From Candidatus Heimdallarchaeota archaeon (lineage in GTDB: Archaea; Asgardarchaeota; Heimdallarchaeia; JABLTI01): 64,000 bases of DNA. Under the pieces are notes generated by a model. It saw nothing but the letters and a program-made list of their open reading frames with translations, made no database searches and was not told the origin of the DNA. Below, in pieces: positions 1-8,178 of the stretch. Numbering within the stretch: position 1 is the first letter of the stretch; every line of letters starts with the position of its first letter. The stretch spans positions 1-64,000 of the forward strand of contig JABCTZ010000012.1 in assembly GCA_018238155.1 (NCBI GenBank). Reading direction: 5' to 3'. Position numbers and translations under genes: made by a program.

Positions 1-2
1 CT

Positions 3-725
3 GGATTTAGTGTTGATAAAAAAGTTCAAAGTGCAGGACCTCATGCCCTGTTTATCTACTATCTCTGGAACTCGGGTGGTGCAGGTGGTACTTGGGCTGG
101 AGATAATCCGAAGAATTATTTTGTCAATGGTTATGGAAACGTAAAAGCAGGCTTATGGCGCTTTAGTCAAACCTCAAGCAATATCCCCGTCCTTATTAAT
201 CCGATAATTGCCTGGGACGATCGCACTTGGAGTATACCAGCTAATTTGCATGATACTGGAACTATAATGTCTAATGGAGTAAATCACATAGAAGATAAAC
301 TGAAAATTTCAAGCTGGAGTAAATTACTAGATAGTTCATGTCATAAACAATGTGGATTTGACATTATCTTATTAGCTGCGGGTAGGCGAGGTAATGTTGC
401 AGGTATAGCTGATAAAAATGTCGCATTAGTATGTAAATGGAGGAGGGGTTTACCTTCTCTTAGTCCTTTCTGGCAGAGTAATATTGATGGGACAGTTCAA
501 CATGAAGTGTCTCATTTGTTTGGAACCAAAGATGTACCTGGTCATGCCAGAGTTGCTTGTATTATGTCTTATTGGGAAACGTGTATATGGCGTCCTGATT
601 GGTATAGATCCTATCTTTATGAGTATATGTGGGGTGAACCATGCCAAACTAATAACTGGCATAGTGCTTGTCGTTGTCAGATTGATTTTCTAGCTCACTG
701 GGATCGAGTCTATGATATTTGTTAG
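3..725 (+). CDS. Secreted metzincin-like zinc metalloprotease, 5' end outside window
   Basis: The frame is open from base 3, with no start seen, so the N-terminus lies upstream; 240 residues are visible. The motif HEVSHLFGTKD at bases 501-533 fits the metzincin/snapalysin zinc signature HExxHxxGxxD: two His ligands, a catalytic Glu and Asp as the third ligand. It is followed after about 16 residues by CIMSYWETC, which has the Met of a metzincin Met-turn inside a Cys pair. Many Cys, Trp and Tyr residues and the Gly-rich N-terminal part suggest an exported, disulfide-stabilised protein. The family (endopeptidase acting outside the cell) is inferred from the motifs only; the substrate is unknown. 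The next gene, 76 bases downstream, is also membrane or secreted. Confidence 0.7.
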   Translation, partial: GFSVDKKVQSAGPHALFIYYLWNSGGAGGTWAGDNPKNYFVNGYGNVKAGLWRFSQTSSNIPVLINPIIAWDDRTWSIPANLHDTGTIMSNGVNHIEDKLKISSWSKLLDSSCHKQCGFDIILLAAGRRGNVAGIADKNVALVCKWRRGLPSLSPFWQSNIDGTVQHEVSHLFGTKDVPGHARVACIMSYWETCIWRPDWYRSYLYEYMWGEPCQTNNWHSACRCQIDFLAHWDRVYDIC

Positions 726-801
726 CTAAATGAAATTGAAGAATATAAATTGATGAATCGATATTTACAAGAAAAAAAAAACAAAATAAGAGGAAAAAAA
801 C

Positions 802-1416
802 ATGCACAAAAAGGAAATAAAGAACAAAAAAATTCATTTGAAAAACATAATAAAAACTATGTTTGTAATAGTCTTGATGGTATTTTTTATTTCGCCAAGC
901 ACTTCTATTACACATTGTTTTTTAGACACACCTGAAAATACTTCGACAAGGACTATCTTAAGACCTTCTGAATTAAAGACTAGAGCAATAATATCTGAAG
1001 AACTATTTGTGAATAATTTCACCACTATATTAGATACAAACCCCTATCCTCGTAACTCAATCATTCATATCAATATCACTGTTCTACCACAATCGAATGC
1101 AAGTGTTGAAATTCTTTTTGATGGTGATGATGATAATGTTTCTCCTAAACTTACAAACTTTACTCTTGCACCTGGGGAATCGTTTGCTGAGAATTATACT
1201 TGCATAATTGGAACCATTTGTGGAATAACTTATCTTTGTCATTGTACACTCGATAATTCTAATGCAACTATTTTTTGGTTGTATGAGGTACTTTATTTAG
1301 CAGAAATGTCAGTATTCATTGGCGTGGAATTTCTATTCATTGGAGGAGCATTTATCCTTTCAACAATGGTTCTAGTGTTCATTACAAAAAAGAAATCCAA
1401 TAAGAAGAATAAGTGA
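802..1416 (+). CDS. Membrane-anchored extracellular protein of unknown function
   Basis: 204 residues. The N-terminus is basic and followed by a hydrophobic stretch (about residues 20-38), which looks like a signal peptide or signal anchor. The middle (40-160) is Asn/Thr-rich with several N-glycosylation-type NxT/S sites and a Cys cluster near CIIGTICGITYLCHC. A second hydrophobic segment (about 170-195) ends in a Lys-rich tail, so the protein is probably anchored at its C-terminus with the middle outside. An AGAGG-like ribosome-binding site lies about 10 bases before the ATG. I do not recognise the family. It lies in the same direction as the partial protease and may be its partner; that is inference from adjacency. 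Confidence 0.6.
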   Translation: MHKKEIKNKKIHLKNIIKTMFVIVLMVFFISPSTSITHCFLDTPENTSTRTILRPSELKTRAIISEELFVNNFTTILDTNPYPRNSIIHINITVLPQSNASVEILFDGDDDNVSPKLTNFTLAPGESFAENYTCIIGTICGITYLCHCTLDNSNATIFWLYEVLYLAEMSVFIGVEFLFIGGAFILSTMVLVFITKKKSNKKNK

Positions 1417-1810
1417 TCATTCTCTCTCTTTTGTTTTTAAACAATTGCTTTTGAGATTTCCAGTAGCAAACAGCGAAAATAAAAATGGTGTGGGAAAATG
1501 GTTTAGCAGTTAACTTTGTTTATAGAGAAAAATATCTGAGAAGGATTTTTTTCTAATACTTTTGTTTATCACTAGAGAAAAAGTATTGATAATCGACAAG
1601 TCTACTTGTACTCAAAGAGAAAAGTAAGGAAAAAAGAATTTTGAAGATTGTTCAAACCACTACTACATCTAATATGAAGATAGGAAAACCCCACTCCACT
1701 GTTCCTTGTGGGCTCAGATATGAACTGCAATAACAACCTTGTTGTTGTAGTGACTTGTATTATAGATAAAATATTTAGGTTTGTTCAATTTGTCTATGAA
1801 AAAATAATGA
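1417..1810. other. 394-base gene-free region between convergent genes, with three inverted repeats
   Basis: No frame here looks coding. It holds a perfect 9-bp inverted repeat (AATACTTTT 1555-1563 with AAAAGTATT 1579-1587), a 5-bp CCCAC/GTGGG pair (1690-1694, 1708-1712) and a short AACAAC/GTTGTT hairpin around 1733-1748. The flanking genes converge, so these could be terminators or a small RNA. Nothing else is visible. Confidence 0.4.
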
Positions 1811-2542
1811 TTAAAATAATTTTGTTTGTTTGGTCTTTTCAATTAATTCAGCAATGCATCGCTCACCTTGATTTCTAGGTGAGTTAACAAATGTTGAGAT
1901 AGGATAAGCTGTCATAGCAGAAGCAGTGTAAGGTTTTAGCAATGATTTTATTTTTTCCGTTTCTTGGATGGTTGGGTTTAACCACAAATCAAAGTCTTTT
2001 GGCTCAATAATCAGTGGCATTCGTTTGTGAATGGGTTTCACAATTTCATTAGGAGCGGTGGTAAGGATAGAACACGATTCCAAAACCTTGCCTTGAGGAC
2101 TAGTCCATGTATCCCAGATTCCTCCTAAAGCAAATGGTTGTTTGTCAGTTAATTGAATGAAAAACGGTTTTTTCCCTTCTTTTTGCTTTTGCCATTCATA
2201 GAACCCATCGACAGGAATGAGACATCGATGTTTTTTGAATGCTTCACGAAAGGTTGGTTTCTCGGCAACAGTTTCTGATCGTGCATTTATTGCCTTGGTG
2301 CCAATTTGAGGGTCTTTTGCCCAGAAAGGAATTAGACCCCAACGAAAAGCAGTAACTTCTTTAGAGAATTCTCTCAGTGAAGCACTTCTTTGTTGAGCAT
2401 CTCGAATAATAATTCCTCTAACAGCAAAAACATCCTGACCTGGTGTGATATTATACTGAGGCACTAAATTAAGGAATTCGTCTAATTGAAAGAGCATCCG
2501 AAATATATGTGCCGGAGAAAATCGGGCAAATCTTCCACACAT
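1811..2542 (-). CDS. SRAP-family (YedK/HMCES) abasic-site DNA-protein crosslink protein
   Basis: SRAP proteins protect abasic sites in single-stranded DNA by forming a thiazolidine with their N-terminal cysteine. The start is set at the ATG that gives MCGRFARFSP, because catalytic Cys2 must be exposed after Met removal; an in-frame extension of 18 codons upstream would bury it. Other family residues are visible: the Asn of YNITPGQ, the Glu of GFYEW and the His of HKRMPLII. The length of 243 residues is normal for the family. The role in replication-coupled repair is established for bacterial and human homologues and inferred here. The next gene upstream on the same strand (M23 peptidase) ends 84 bases away and is functionally unrelated. 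Confidence 0.93.
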   Translation of the reverse strand: MCGRFARFSPAHIFRMLFQLDEFLNLVPQYNITPGQDVFAVRGIIIRDAQQRSASLREFSKEVTAFRWGLIPFWAKDPQIGTKAINARSETVAEKPTFREAFKKHRCLIPVDGFYEWQKQKEGKKPFFIQLTDKQPFALGGIWDTWTSPQGKVLESCSILTTAPNEIVKPIHKRMPLIIEPKDFDLWLNPTIQETEKIKSLLKPYTASAMTAYPISTFVNSPRNQGERCIAELIEKTKQTKLF

Positions 2543-2626
2543 TTTTATCATCTCAATAGTTCTATCTAATAATAGACATTTCTTCTTTATATTCAATACG
2601 ATAAAGAAATCGTGTTTTCTTCGATT

Positions 2627-3241
2627 TTAGTGATAACAGATAGTACTATTGGTTCGTTCTGCTATCTCAAGAAATGTTGCTTGCGATTCATCTGAAGAAT
2701 AGTCAAAGGGGCAAACATCATTGGAATATTTTCTAACAGTGAAATGAATATGAGGAAATTCGCCACCGTTGAGAAGAAGACCAATTTCATCACCAACTTC
2801 AACTCTTTGACTGAATTTGACATAGATATTGGATAATTGAGTTTCGTGAAATTCAGTGGAATTGGAATACGGCTCAAAAACAATCATAATTGACCATACA
2901 AGATTTATTCTAATATTTATGCTAATCATAATGTGTCCTTTGTTTGTGTTGACTGAAGAGGAAATCAATCCGACTGTCCCAGTACAAGGTGAAATCACTT
3001 TTGAAGCATTTTCAATTTTAAGATCGATGCCTGTATGATGCCCTCCATCAGATTCTTCCTCAATGAGATTGTAACCTCTAAGCCAGATGATATCATCCGG
3101 ATTTTCAAAAGGAAACTCAAGAACGGGAGTGCCATATGCTGGGTCCCATTTCATCATAAAAGGTAGTGTTGGAATAATTATTCCAGTTACTAGTAAAATC
3201 GAACCAAGTAATATGAGGGTAATTTTAATACTTTTTTTCAT
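2627..3241 (-). CDS. Membrane-anchored M23 (LytM-like) metallopeptidase
   Basis: 204 residues from an ATG preceded by AGGTCGGT; an ATG six codons further upstream is possible. One N-terminal membrane segment (about residues 5-27) would place the domain outside the cell. The M23 zinc motifs are intact: HTGID (HxxxD) and PHIHF (HxH). A beta-rich region with 'VISPCTGTV' and 'VEVGDEIGLL' between them is typical of this fold. In bacteria M23 enzymes cut peptidoglycan peptides. Archaea of this kind are not expected to have peptidoglycan, so the substrate here may be another glycopeptide or a foreign cell wall; that is inference. Confidence 0.8.
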   Translation of the reverse strand: MKKSIKITLILLGSILLVTGIIIPTLPFMMKWDPAYGTPVLEFPFENPDDIIWLRGYNLIEEESDGGHHTGIDLKIENASKVISPCTGTVGLISSSVNTNKGHIMISINIRINLVWSIMIVFEPYSNSTEFHETQLSNIYVKFSQRVEVGDEIGLLLNGGEFPHIHFTVRKYSNDVCPFDYSSDESQATFLEIAERTNSTICYH

Positions 3242-3266
3242 CTTGACCGACCTAATCATTCAGTGC

Positions 3267-4643
3267 TCAAGGTTTGAACTTTCGTTTATCAACTAGTCTT
3301 CTTCTTTTGATGTTATTATTAGGTAATTTATTAACAATGATAATTTGAGGTTTGTTTAGTGTTTTTGTAGTTTCAATATCGACTTTTATTGAGTCGAGGG
3401 AATAGAGTTTATCAATGATTTTTTGCTCGAGACTTTTAGAGCCATTCTTAGTTAGAATATATACTTTCATAGTATCTCTTTCATCTTCTCTAATAATCTC
3501 TATCCAATAATCTTGAACTTCAGTTATTGAATCAAATAATTTGTCGAAAACGATGGGATAGTATTTTTCGGCTGCACCAATAATTACTCTATCATCAGCT
3601 CTTCCCTTAATATAATCAATTCTCGGTAACTTCATTCCACACTCACAATTACCAAGAATGATTCGGGAAATATCTCCAGTGCGATACCTAATTAATGGCA
3701 TAGCTTCTCGGCTCAGTGAGGTTAAAACTAGCTCGCCCCATTCTCCATCTTCAACTAATTCCTCTGTTTGAGGGTCAATTATTTCCAAAATTGAACTAGG
3801 AAAAACATGATAACCATTATGAGCTTTGCATTCGGAACCAATACCACCACCGAATTCATTCAAGCCATAATTCAGAAAAACTTCTCCACCTAATCTTTCT
3901 TCGATGATCTTTCTACGATGTTCTGGTAAACCTTCCCCACCCATCATAATTGCCTTCATTTTTCCCTTGCTTCGTTCTGATAAGCCTATTTCTTTAGCAA
4001 GATTGTAAACATAAGAAGGTGTGCCAAAAATAACTGTTGTTTCAAATTCTTCGATAAATTTCTTTTGATCTTGGAAATTCATATAATTGCCTGTTGGTAA
4101 AACCACTATCTCGAGTGTTCTAAGTGCATCTTGAATATGACTTGCCAATGCCCAAACACCATATGAATAAACAATTTGGGCAATATCTGAAGGATTAATG
4201 CCACAGTTTATCATACCTAAAATATAGCTATATTTTAGACGCTGAAGATCATTTTTGCTATTAAAGATTGTCTTTTTGTTTCCTGTTGTTCCATAGGTGA
4301 AATGAACTGAAATTACTTCAGATTTAGGGATTGCTAAAAAATCTTCAGAATTTGCGGATACAGCTGCAGAAGTCGTAAATGGAAGTGTTCTTAAAATGGA
4401 ATAGACATTCTTACGGTCTAATTTTCGTATATATTTAGGAAGCGTTTTTCTATAGTAGGGTGAATTTATTGCACTGTGTCTTAAGATATTGACTGCATTG
4501 ACCCTCTTTGAGAATTCTGATTGGTTAATATCTACTGTGGAAATTTTTCTTTGCACTCTATCCAAATCTAGCTTGTCTATCAACTGTCTGAATTGTCGTA
4601 ATCTTCTATTGATAAAATAGGTGAGTATTTTTTGTGAGGTCAT
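3267..4643 (-). CDS. PaaK/CapK/F390-synthetase-like adenylate-forming enzyme
   Basis: 458 residues. Family features: the phosphate-binding loop YGTTGNKKT (about residue 112), the YGLNEFGG motif and RYRTGD, then LPRIDYIKGRADD near the hinge to the small C-terminal domain. These match the ANL superfamily branch of phenylacetate-CoA ligase (PaaK) and coenzyme F390 synthetase, which activate a carboxylate or coenzyme as its AMP ester. A CECG pair (about 355) recalls metal-binding cysteines in this branch. The ATG was chosen because GGTTGA lies 5 bases before it. It is divergent from a second enzyme of the same family 123 bases away. The substrate cannot be told from sequence. Confidence 0.82.
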   Translation of the reverse strand: MTSQKILTYFINRRLRQFRQLIDKLDLDRVQRKISTVDINQSEFSKRVNAVNILRHSAINSPYYRKTLPKYIRKLDRKNVYSILRTLPFTTSAAVSANSEDFLAIPKSEVISVHFTYGTTGNKKTIFNSKNDLQRLKYSYILGMINCGINPSDIAQIVYSYGVWALASHIQDALRTLEIVVLPTGNYMNFQDQKKFIEEFETTVIFGTPSYVYNLAKEIGLSERSKGKMKAIMMGGEGLPEHRRKIIEERLGGEVFLNYGLNEFGGGIGSECKAHNGYHVFPSSILEIIDPQTEELVEDGEWGELVLTSLSREAMPLIRYRTGDISRIILGNCECGMKLPRIDYIKGRADDRVIIGAAEKYYPIVFDKLFDSITEVQDYWIEIIREDERDTMKVYILTKNGSKSLEQKIIDKLYSLDSIKVDIETTKTLNKPQIIIVNKLPNNNIKRRRLVDKRKFKP

Positions 4644-4766
4644 GTTTATCAACCAACATCTAAATTATTAAGTATAACAAATATAACTATAATGAAATAT
4701 ACTATAACAAGAATGAATAGGTAAACAATTTAAATTATTCTTTAATTTTATGTTTGGTGATGTAAA

Positions 4767-6227
4767 ATGTTTGATTTTCAAGAACGATTTAAACAGCATG
4801 AGAAGAAGTTGACTGAAACTGATTACTTTCAAAGGGCATATACTTCTGCTCTTTATCATGATAACTGGAAAAAACATGTTGCTGATATAAGTAAACTAAA
4901 AGGTTTCAAAGGGCTTCGAGATTTGCCTTTTACAAGTGCGGATGACTTGCGAAGAATATGGGAAGCACACACAATCGAAGAAATAATACTGACCGATATA
5001 GTTGCTTGGTGGTACTGTACTTCAGGTTCAATGGGTAATAAGAAATGGATTCCTTGGACATATGCGGATTATACTCTAGCACAAGGAGCAATAGGCAAAG
5101 TCATTTTACAGTATCTAAAGCCAGAAGATAGATTGATGTCAATTATATTACCTCCGCCTTTTCTATCTGGTAGTTCACCATTTCGCATTCTAGATGGGAC
5201 AGCATCTTTAGGTCATCCAATTGAGCAATTGGCAATGGCTCCAGAGTATATACAAGACAGCTTTGGTTTGTTAATGAGACGGCAACCAACAGCAATTCTA
5301 GGTACACCTTCATTCATGTTACGTATTGCCGATGAAATAGCACAAAATGCACCTGCAATTCTTAGTAAGCAAGCTAAAGCGAAGAAAAGTACAAAATTAC
5401 GTATTGTTTCAGCAGTTACAAAAGTCCTCAAAGTAAAACCAAAACAAATCTTCAAAAAAATGCGTGTCGGATTCTTTGGTGCAGAACCATTAGATCCTTT
5501 CAGAAAAGCAATAGAAGATCAATGGGGACTTGAAGCATTTGATATCTATGCTTTCACAGAAGGGTTTGGTTCAGGGTATGAATGCTCCGAGCATTATGGT
5601 TTACACTTTCCGAATATAAATGGTATAATTGAGATTATTCCAGAAAAAGAATTAGAAAAAGAGGAGAAAGATTCAAACTACAAACCTGAAACGGTCATAA
5701 TACATGAGGCAGAGGTTGGTTTGAAAGGTGAAATCGTCTTAACAGATTTCAAGGATGCATTACCTTTAGTAAAATATCGAATTAGAGATTTAGTAGAAGT
5801 AGTAGCTGTTGGTGATTGCAGTTGTGGAGACGATTCTCCACGGTTGAAAATCCATGGAAGAACTGATAATGTGATTAATCTTGGTGTTATCAGATTGTCA
5901 TCCATAATCTTTAATCAATACTTAAGGAAAGATTTCAAATCAGGTGAAGTGAAACTCTGGGAAGTACTCGTCTCTCGAGTTGGGTACAAACCAAAAATAT
6001 CCCTAACTGTTGAACCTGAATTCATTAAGAATGAAGAGGAATTCAGAAAAGATCTCTTCGAGTCTCTACATAGCTTCGACATATTCCAAAGAGGATATGA
6101 TAACGAATTGTTCATCTTCGATGAAATAAAATTCGTAGATAATTTGAAACTAGAAATATACGGGCAAGGAAAAAGTAGGACTATTCAATATGACCCTGGA
6201 TACTTCAAAGAAATCAAATTCAAATAA
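4767..6227 (+). CDS. PaaK/F390-synthetase-like adenylate-forming enzyme (second, divergent copy)
   Basis: 486 residues, starting at an ATG with GGTGA 9-10 bases upstream. Motifs: CTSGSMGNKKW (phosphate loop, about residue 89), YAFTEGFGSG, KYRIRD, and CSCGDDSPRL followed by GRTDNV. The gene is clearly of the same family as its divergent neighbour but far from identical, and it has an insertion rich in Lys around residues 205-225. The paired head-to-head arrangement suggests related substrates or co-regulation from the short shared promoter region. The gene ends in a stem-loop shared with the converging V4R gene. Confidence 0.82.
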   Translation: MFDFQERFKQHEKKLTETDYFQRAYTSALYHDNWKKHVADISKLKGFKGLRDLPFTSADDLRRIWEAHTIEEIILTDIVAWWYCTSGSMGNKKWIPWTYADYTLAQGAIGKVILQYLKPEDRLMSIILPPPFLSGSSPFRILDGTASLGHPIEQLAMAPEYIQDSFGLLMRRQPTAILGTPSFMLRIADEIAQNAPAILSKQAKAKKSTKLRIVSAVTKVLKVKPKQIFKKMRVGFFGAEPLDPFRKAIEDQWGLEAFDIYAFTEGFGSGYECSEHYGLHFPNINGIIEIIPEKELEKEEKDSNYKPETVIIHEAEVGLKGEIVLTDFKDALPLVKYRIRDLVEVVAVGDCSCGDDSPRLKIHGRTDNVINLGVIRLSSIIFNQYLRKDFKSGEVKLWEVLVSRVGYKPKISLTVEPEFIKNEEEFRKDLFESLHSFDIFQRGYDNELFIFDEIKFVDNLKLEIYGQGKSRTIQYDPGYFKEIKFK

Positions 6228-6228
6228 T

Positions 6229-6252
6229 TAACCAGATGAAATAATCTGGTTA
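6229..6252. terminator. Bidirectional stem-loop between convergent genes
   Basis: A perfect 9-bp inverted repeat TAACCAGAT (6229-6237) / ATCTGGTTA (6244-6252) with a 6-base loop fills the 22-base gap between two converging stop codons and overlaps the stop codon of the minus-strand gene. It is likely a terminator or 3'-end structure for both transcripts. Confidence 0.6.
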
Positions 6253-7131
6253 CATTTCACTTATTTTGAAAACTTGAAATTGACAATGTTTGTCACCGGT
6301 AGCATGACAAGCAATTTCTCGAACAGAAATTTGTGGATTATTATAAGCTCCTTCGATAAAACCAGCAACAAAATCACAATCAAATACTTTTGTTTCACGC
6401 CCTCTGCAGAATGGGCATATTTGAAGGGTAATTATATTGTCATTGCATGAACAGATGCTTATTTCGTTGAGGATTTTCATTATTGCTTTATCATTTGTTT
6501 TCTTTTTGATCTTCTTCTCTGCTACATCTTTGCCAACTTCAATACCAAGTTTGTGCATTGTATAATGCATTTCTTCTTCAGGAAGCTCTTTCTGGAAATT
6601 TCTAGTCATTCTTATTGTTGCTTCTGGAAATTTATCAACCAATTCTTCCGAGAAATTACTGAGCTTCTCGATAGCTTCGATGGAAATACTTGGAGGAATA
6701 TTTGCTAAGAGATTAGGATTATTTCTGACTATATTTTCACACATTTGAACTATTTTGCGAACCTTATCCGCAAAAGGGAAGAAGATATCCCTGCGAACTG
6801 TACCATCAAAGTTCTTTAGCTCCTCCTGATACTCCTTAACAAATTCTCGATAAAGCAAAGCAACAATATGCTCTGCTATTGTTTCATCATCATCTATTGA
6901 TATTTTTGCGACAGTGATTAGATTTTCCATCACCTCATAGACAAAAATATGCTCTTCAATTTCTATTTTGGATAAATGACCTGCACCTAATTCAGATGTA
7001 AAAGCTACTATTGCACTAGAAAATCCTGCGAAAAGTTCTTCGGGTAGTTGGACAGTAAATGAATTCTCTTCTAATCTAATATGGAATAAGCTTAGACCAT
7101 CTCTCCGTAGAATAAAGAATTCATCTAGCAT
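6250..7131 (-). CDS. V4R-domain protein with N-terminal longin/roadblock-like sensor region
   Basis: 293 residues. The C-terminal part (about 190-290) carries the V4R (4-vinyl reductase-like) pattern: FVAGFIEGAY, REIACHATGDKHCQF, plus upstream cysteines in CSCN and CPFC that could bind a metal with the Cys of the V4R core. The N-terminal 130 residues have alternating beta/alpha character (FFILRRDGLSLF, then FSSAIVAFTSELG) resembling the small-molecule or GTPase-associated longin/roadblock-like sensors common in Asgard archaea; this part is inference. V4R domains usually sense or bind hydrocarbons or small ligands. It converges with the PaaK-like gene, which may hint at aromatic-compound metabolism. 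Confidence 0.68.
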   Translation of the reverse strand: MLDEFFILRRDGLSLFHIRLEENSFTVQLPEELFAGFSSAIVAFTSELGAGHLSKIEIEEHIFVYEVMENLITVAKISIDDDETIAEHIVALLYREFVKEYQEELKNFDGTVRRDIFFPFADKVRKIVQMCENIVRNNPNLLANIPPSISIEAIEKLSNFSEELVDKFPEATIRMTRNFQKELPEEEMHYTMHKLGIEVGKDVAEKKIKKKTNDKAIMKILNEISICSCNDNIITLQICPFCRGRETKVFDCDFVAGFIEGAYNNPQISVREIACHATGDKHCQFQVFKISEM

Positions 7132-7206
7132 AGCTGTTCACGCATCAATTGTAGATAAAAAGTGGTTAAAAGGATTTTCAATGTACCTATTAACCTTTAC
7201 TGATAA

Positions 7207-7638
7207 TCAAAATTCATTGGTTGGAGTAGGTTCCATTTCTTTTGCAGGCTCTTCTTCGTTTTCTTGGGGCTCAACACCAAAGAGTCTTGCTGAAAAAGCA
7301 AAGAACCGGAAAAAGCCCACAACAAGAATAATAGCTCCAATGAGAAGAGTAACATCCTTAGTAACTTTCCAGAATTTATAGAAATTATTTGTAAACCAAA
7401 CAAATTCATCAAAGAGATTCATAATAGCATGAATAAAACCGAGAATGACAAAGATTAATGCTTCAATAAATCCATGTTTGAGCAAAATAGGTGTTTTTGA
7501 GGCGGCAATAAGTAAGACCACTAAAAGGAACATAAATGCAATTAACGCTAAGAATTCAAGGAGGATATCTCTAACAGCTGAAAAGTCAAAATCTGTAAGC
7601 CACCGCTCAACTACTGAAGCAAACATATAGGAGGACAT
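7207..7638 (-). CDS. Small membrane protein, paralogue of its upstream neighbour
   Basis: 143 residues with three predicted membrane helices (about 27-48, 58-80, 92-112) and an acidic Pro/Glu-rich C-terminal tail (EENEEEPAKEMEPTP). The pattern GFIEAL...LFDEF in the middle aligns by eye with GWIELV...LFDGL in the next protein, so the two are tandem paralogues that diverged strongly. The gap to that gene is 2 bases, so they are co-transcribed and possibly form a heteromer. I do not recognise a characterised family. Confidence 0.65.
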   Translation of the reverse strand: MSSYMFASVVERWLTDFDFSAVRDILLEFLALIAFMFLLVVLLIAASKTPILLKHGFIEALIFVILGFIHAIMNLFDEFVWFTNNFYKFWKVTKDVTLLIGAIILVVGFFRFFAFSARLFGVEPQENEEEPAKEMEPTPTNEF

Positions 7639-7640
7639 TT

Positions 7641-7997
7641 TTATCGTACCTCCCAGATTTTAGCTGTGTAAAGAGCAATACGTAACAACCCCACACCTAA
7701 TAGAATTAAACCAATAAAGAGAAATGATGCTTCCATACTGTCAAAAACATCTTTAGCAATACCTGAAGAAATGGTGTCTAGTCCATCAAATAATCCTTTT
7801 AAGGCAATTAATGGAGCGGCAATAACTAATTCAATCCAGCCATTATGTGTGAGCTGTGGAAATTTACCACGAAGCACGAAGAGTAGAACACTAATTATCG
7901 TAAAACCAATAAAAAGGCAAATCTCAACTGAAAACGTTAGAATATCTTTAGTCTCAAGAGCCCACTCAATTGCCATTAAATTTAGCATAAATATCAT
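7641..7997 (-). CDS. Small membrane protein, first gene of a two-gene paralogous pair
   Basis: 118 residues, three predicted membrane helices (about 22-42, 52-70, 88-110) and a short basic end. Three in-frame ATGs occur in the first eight codons, so the exact start is uncertain. It shares helix pattern and the central G-(F/W)-IE...LFD motif with the following gene but lacks its acidic tail. Function unknown. Confidence 0.6.
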   Translation of the reverse strand: MIFMLNLMAIEWALETKDILTFSVEICLFIGFTIISVLLFVLRGKFPQLTHNGWIELVIAAPLIALKGLFDGLDTISSGIAKDVFDSMEASFLFIGLILLGVGLLRIALYTAKIWEVR

Positions 7998-8178
7998 CTG
8001 AAGTGCATTTGATAGTAGACTTTAAAATCCTTTCTTACTATAAATATATTTGTCGGGGTAAAACACCGAGAGATTTACAGAAAATGAATCAATTTATTTT
8101 TCTTTCCAAACGTTTAAATTCCATTGAATATTCAAATTCATTATAAATTATTTCTATTTAAAACTGAAGAGTGAATCT

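Noticed and set aside
2543..2596. Longer start for the SRAP gene
   Set aside because: It would bury the catalytic Cys2 that must be N-terminal in this family.
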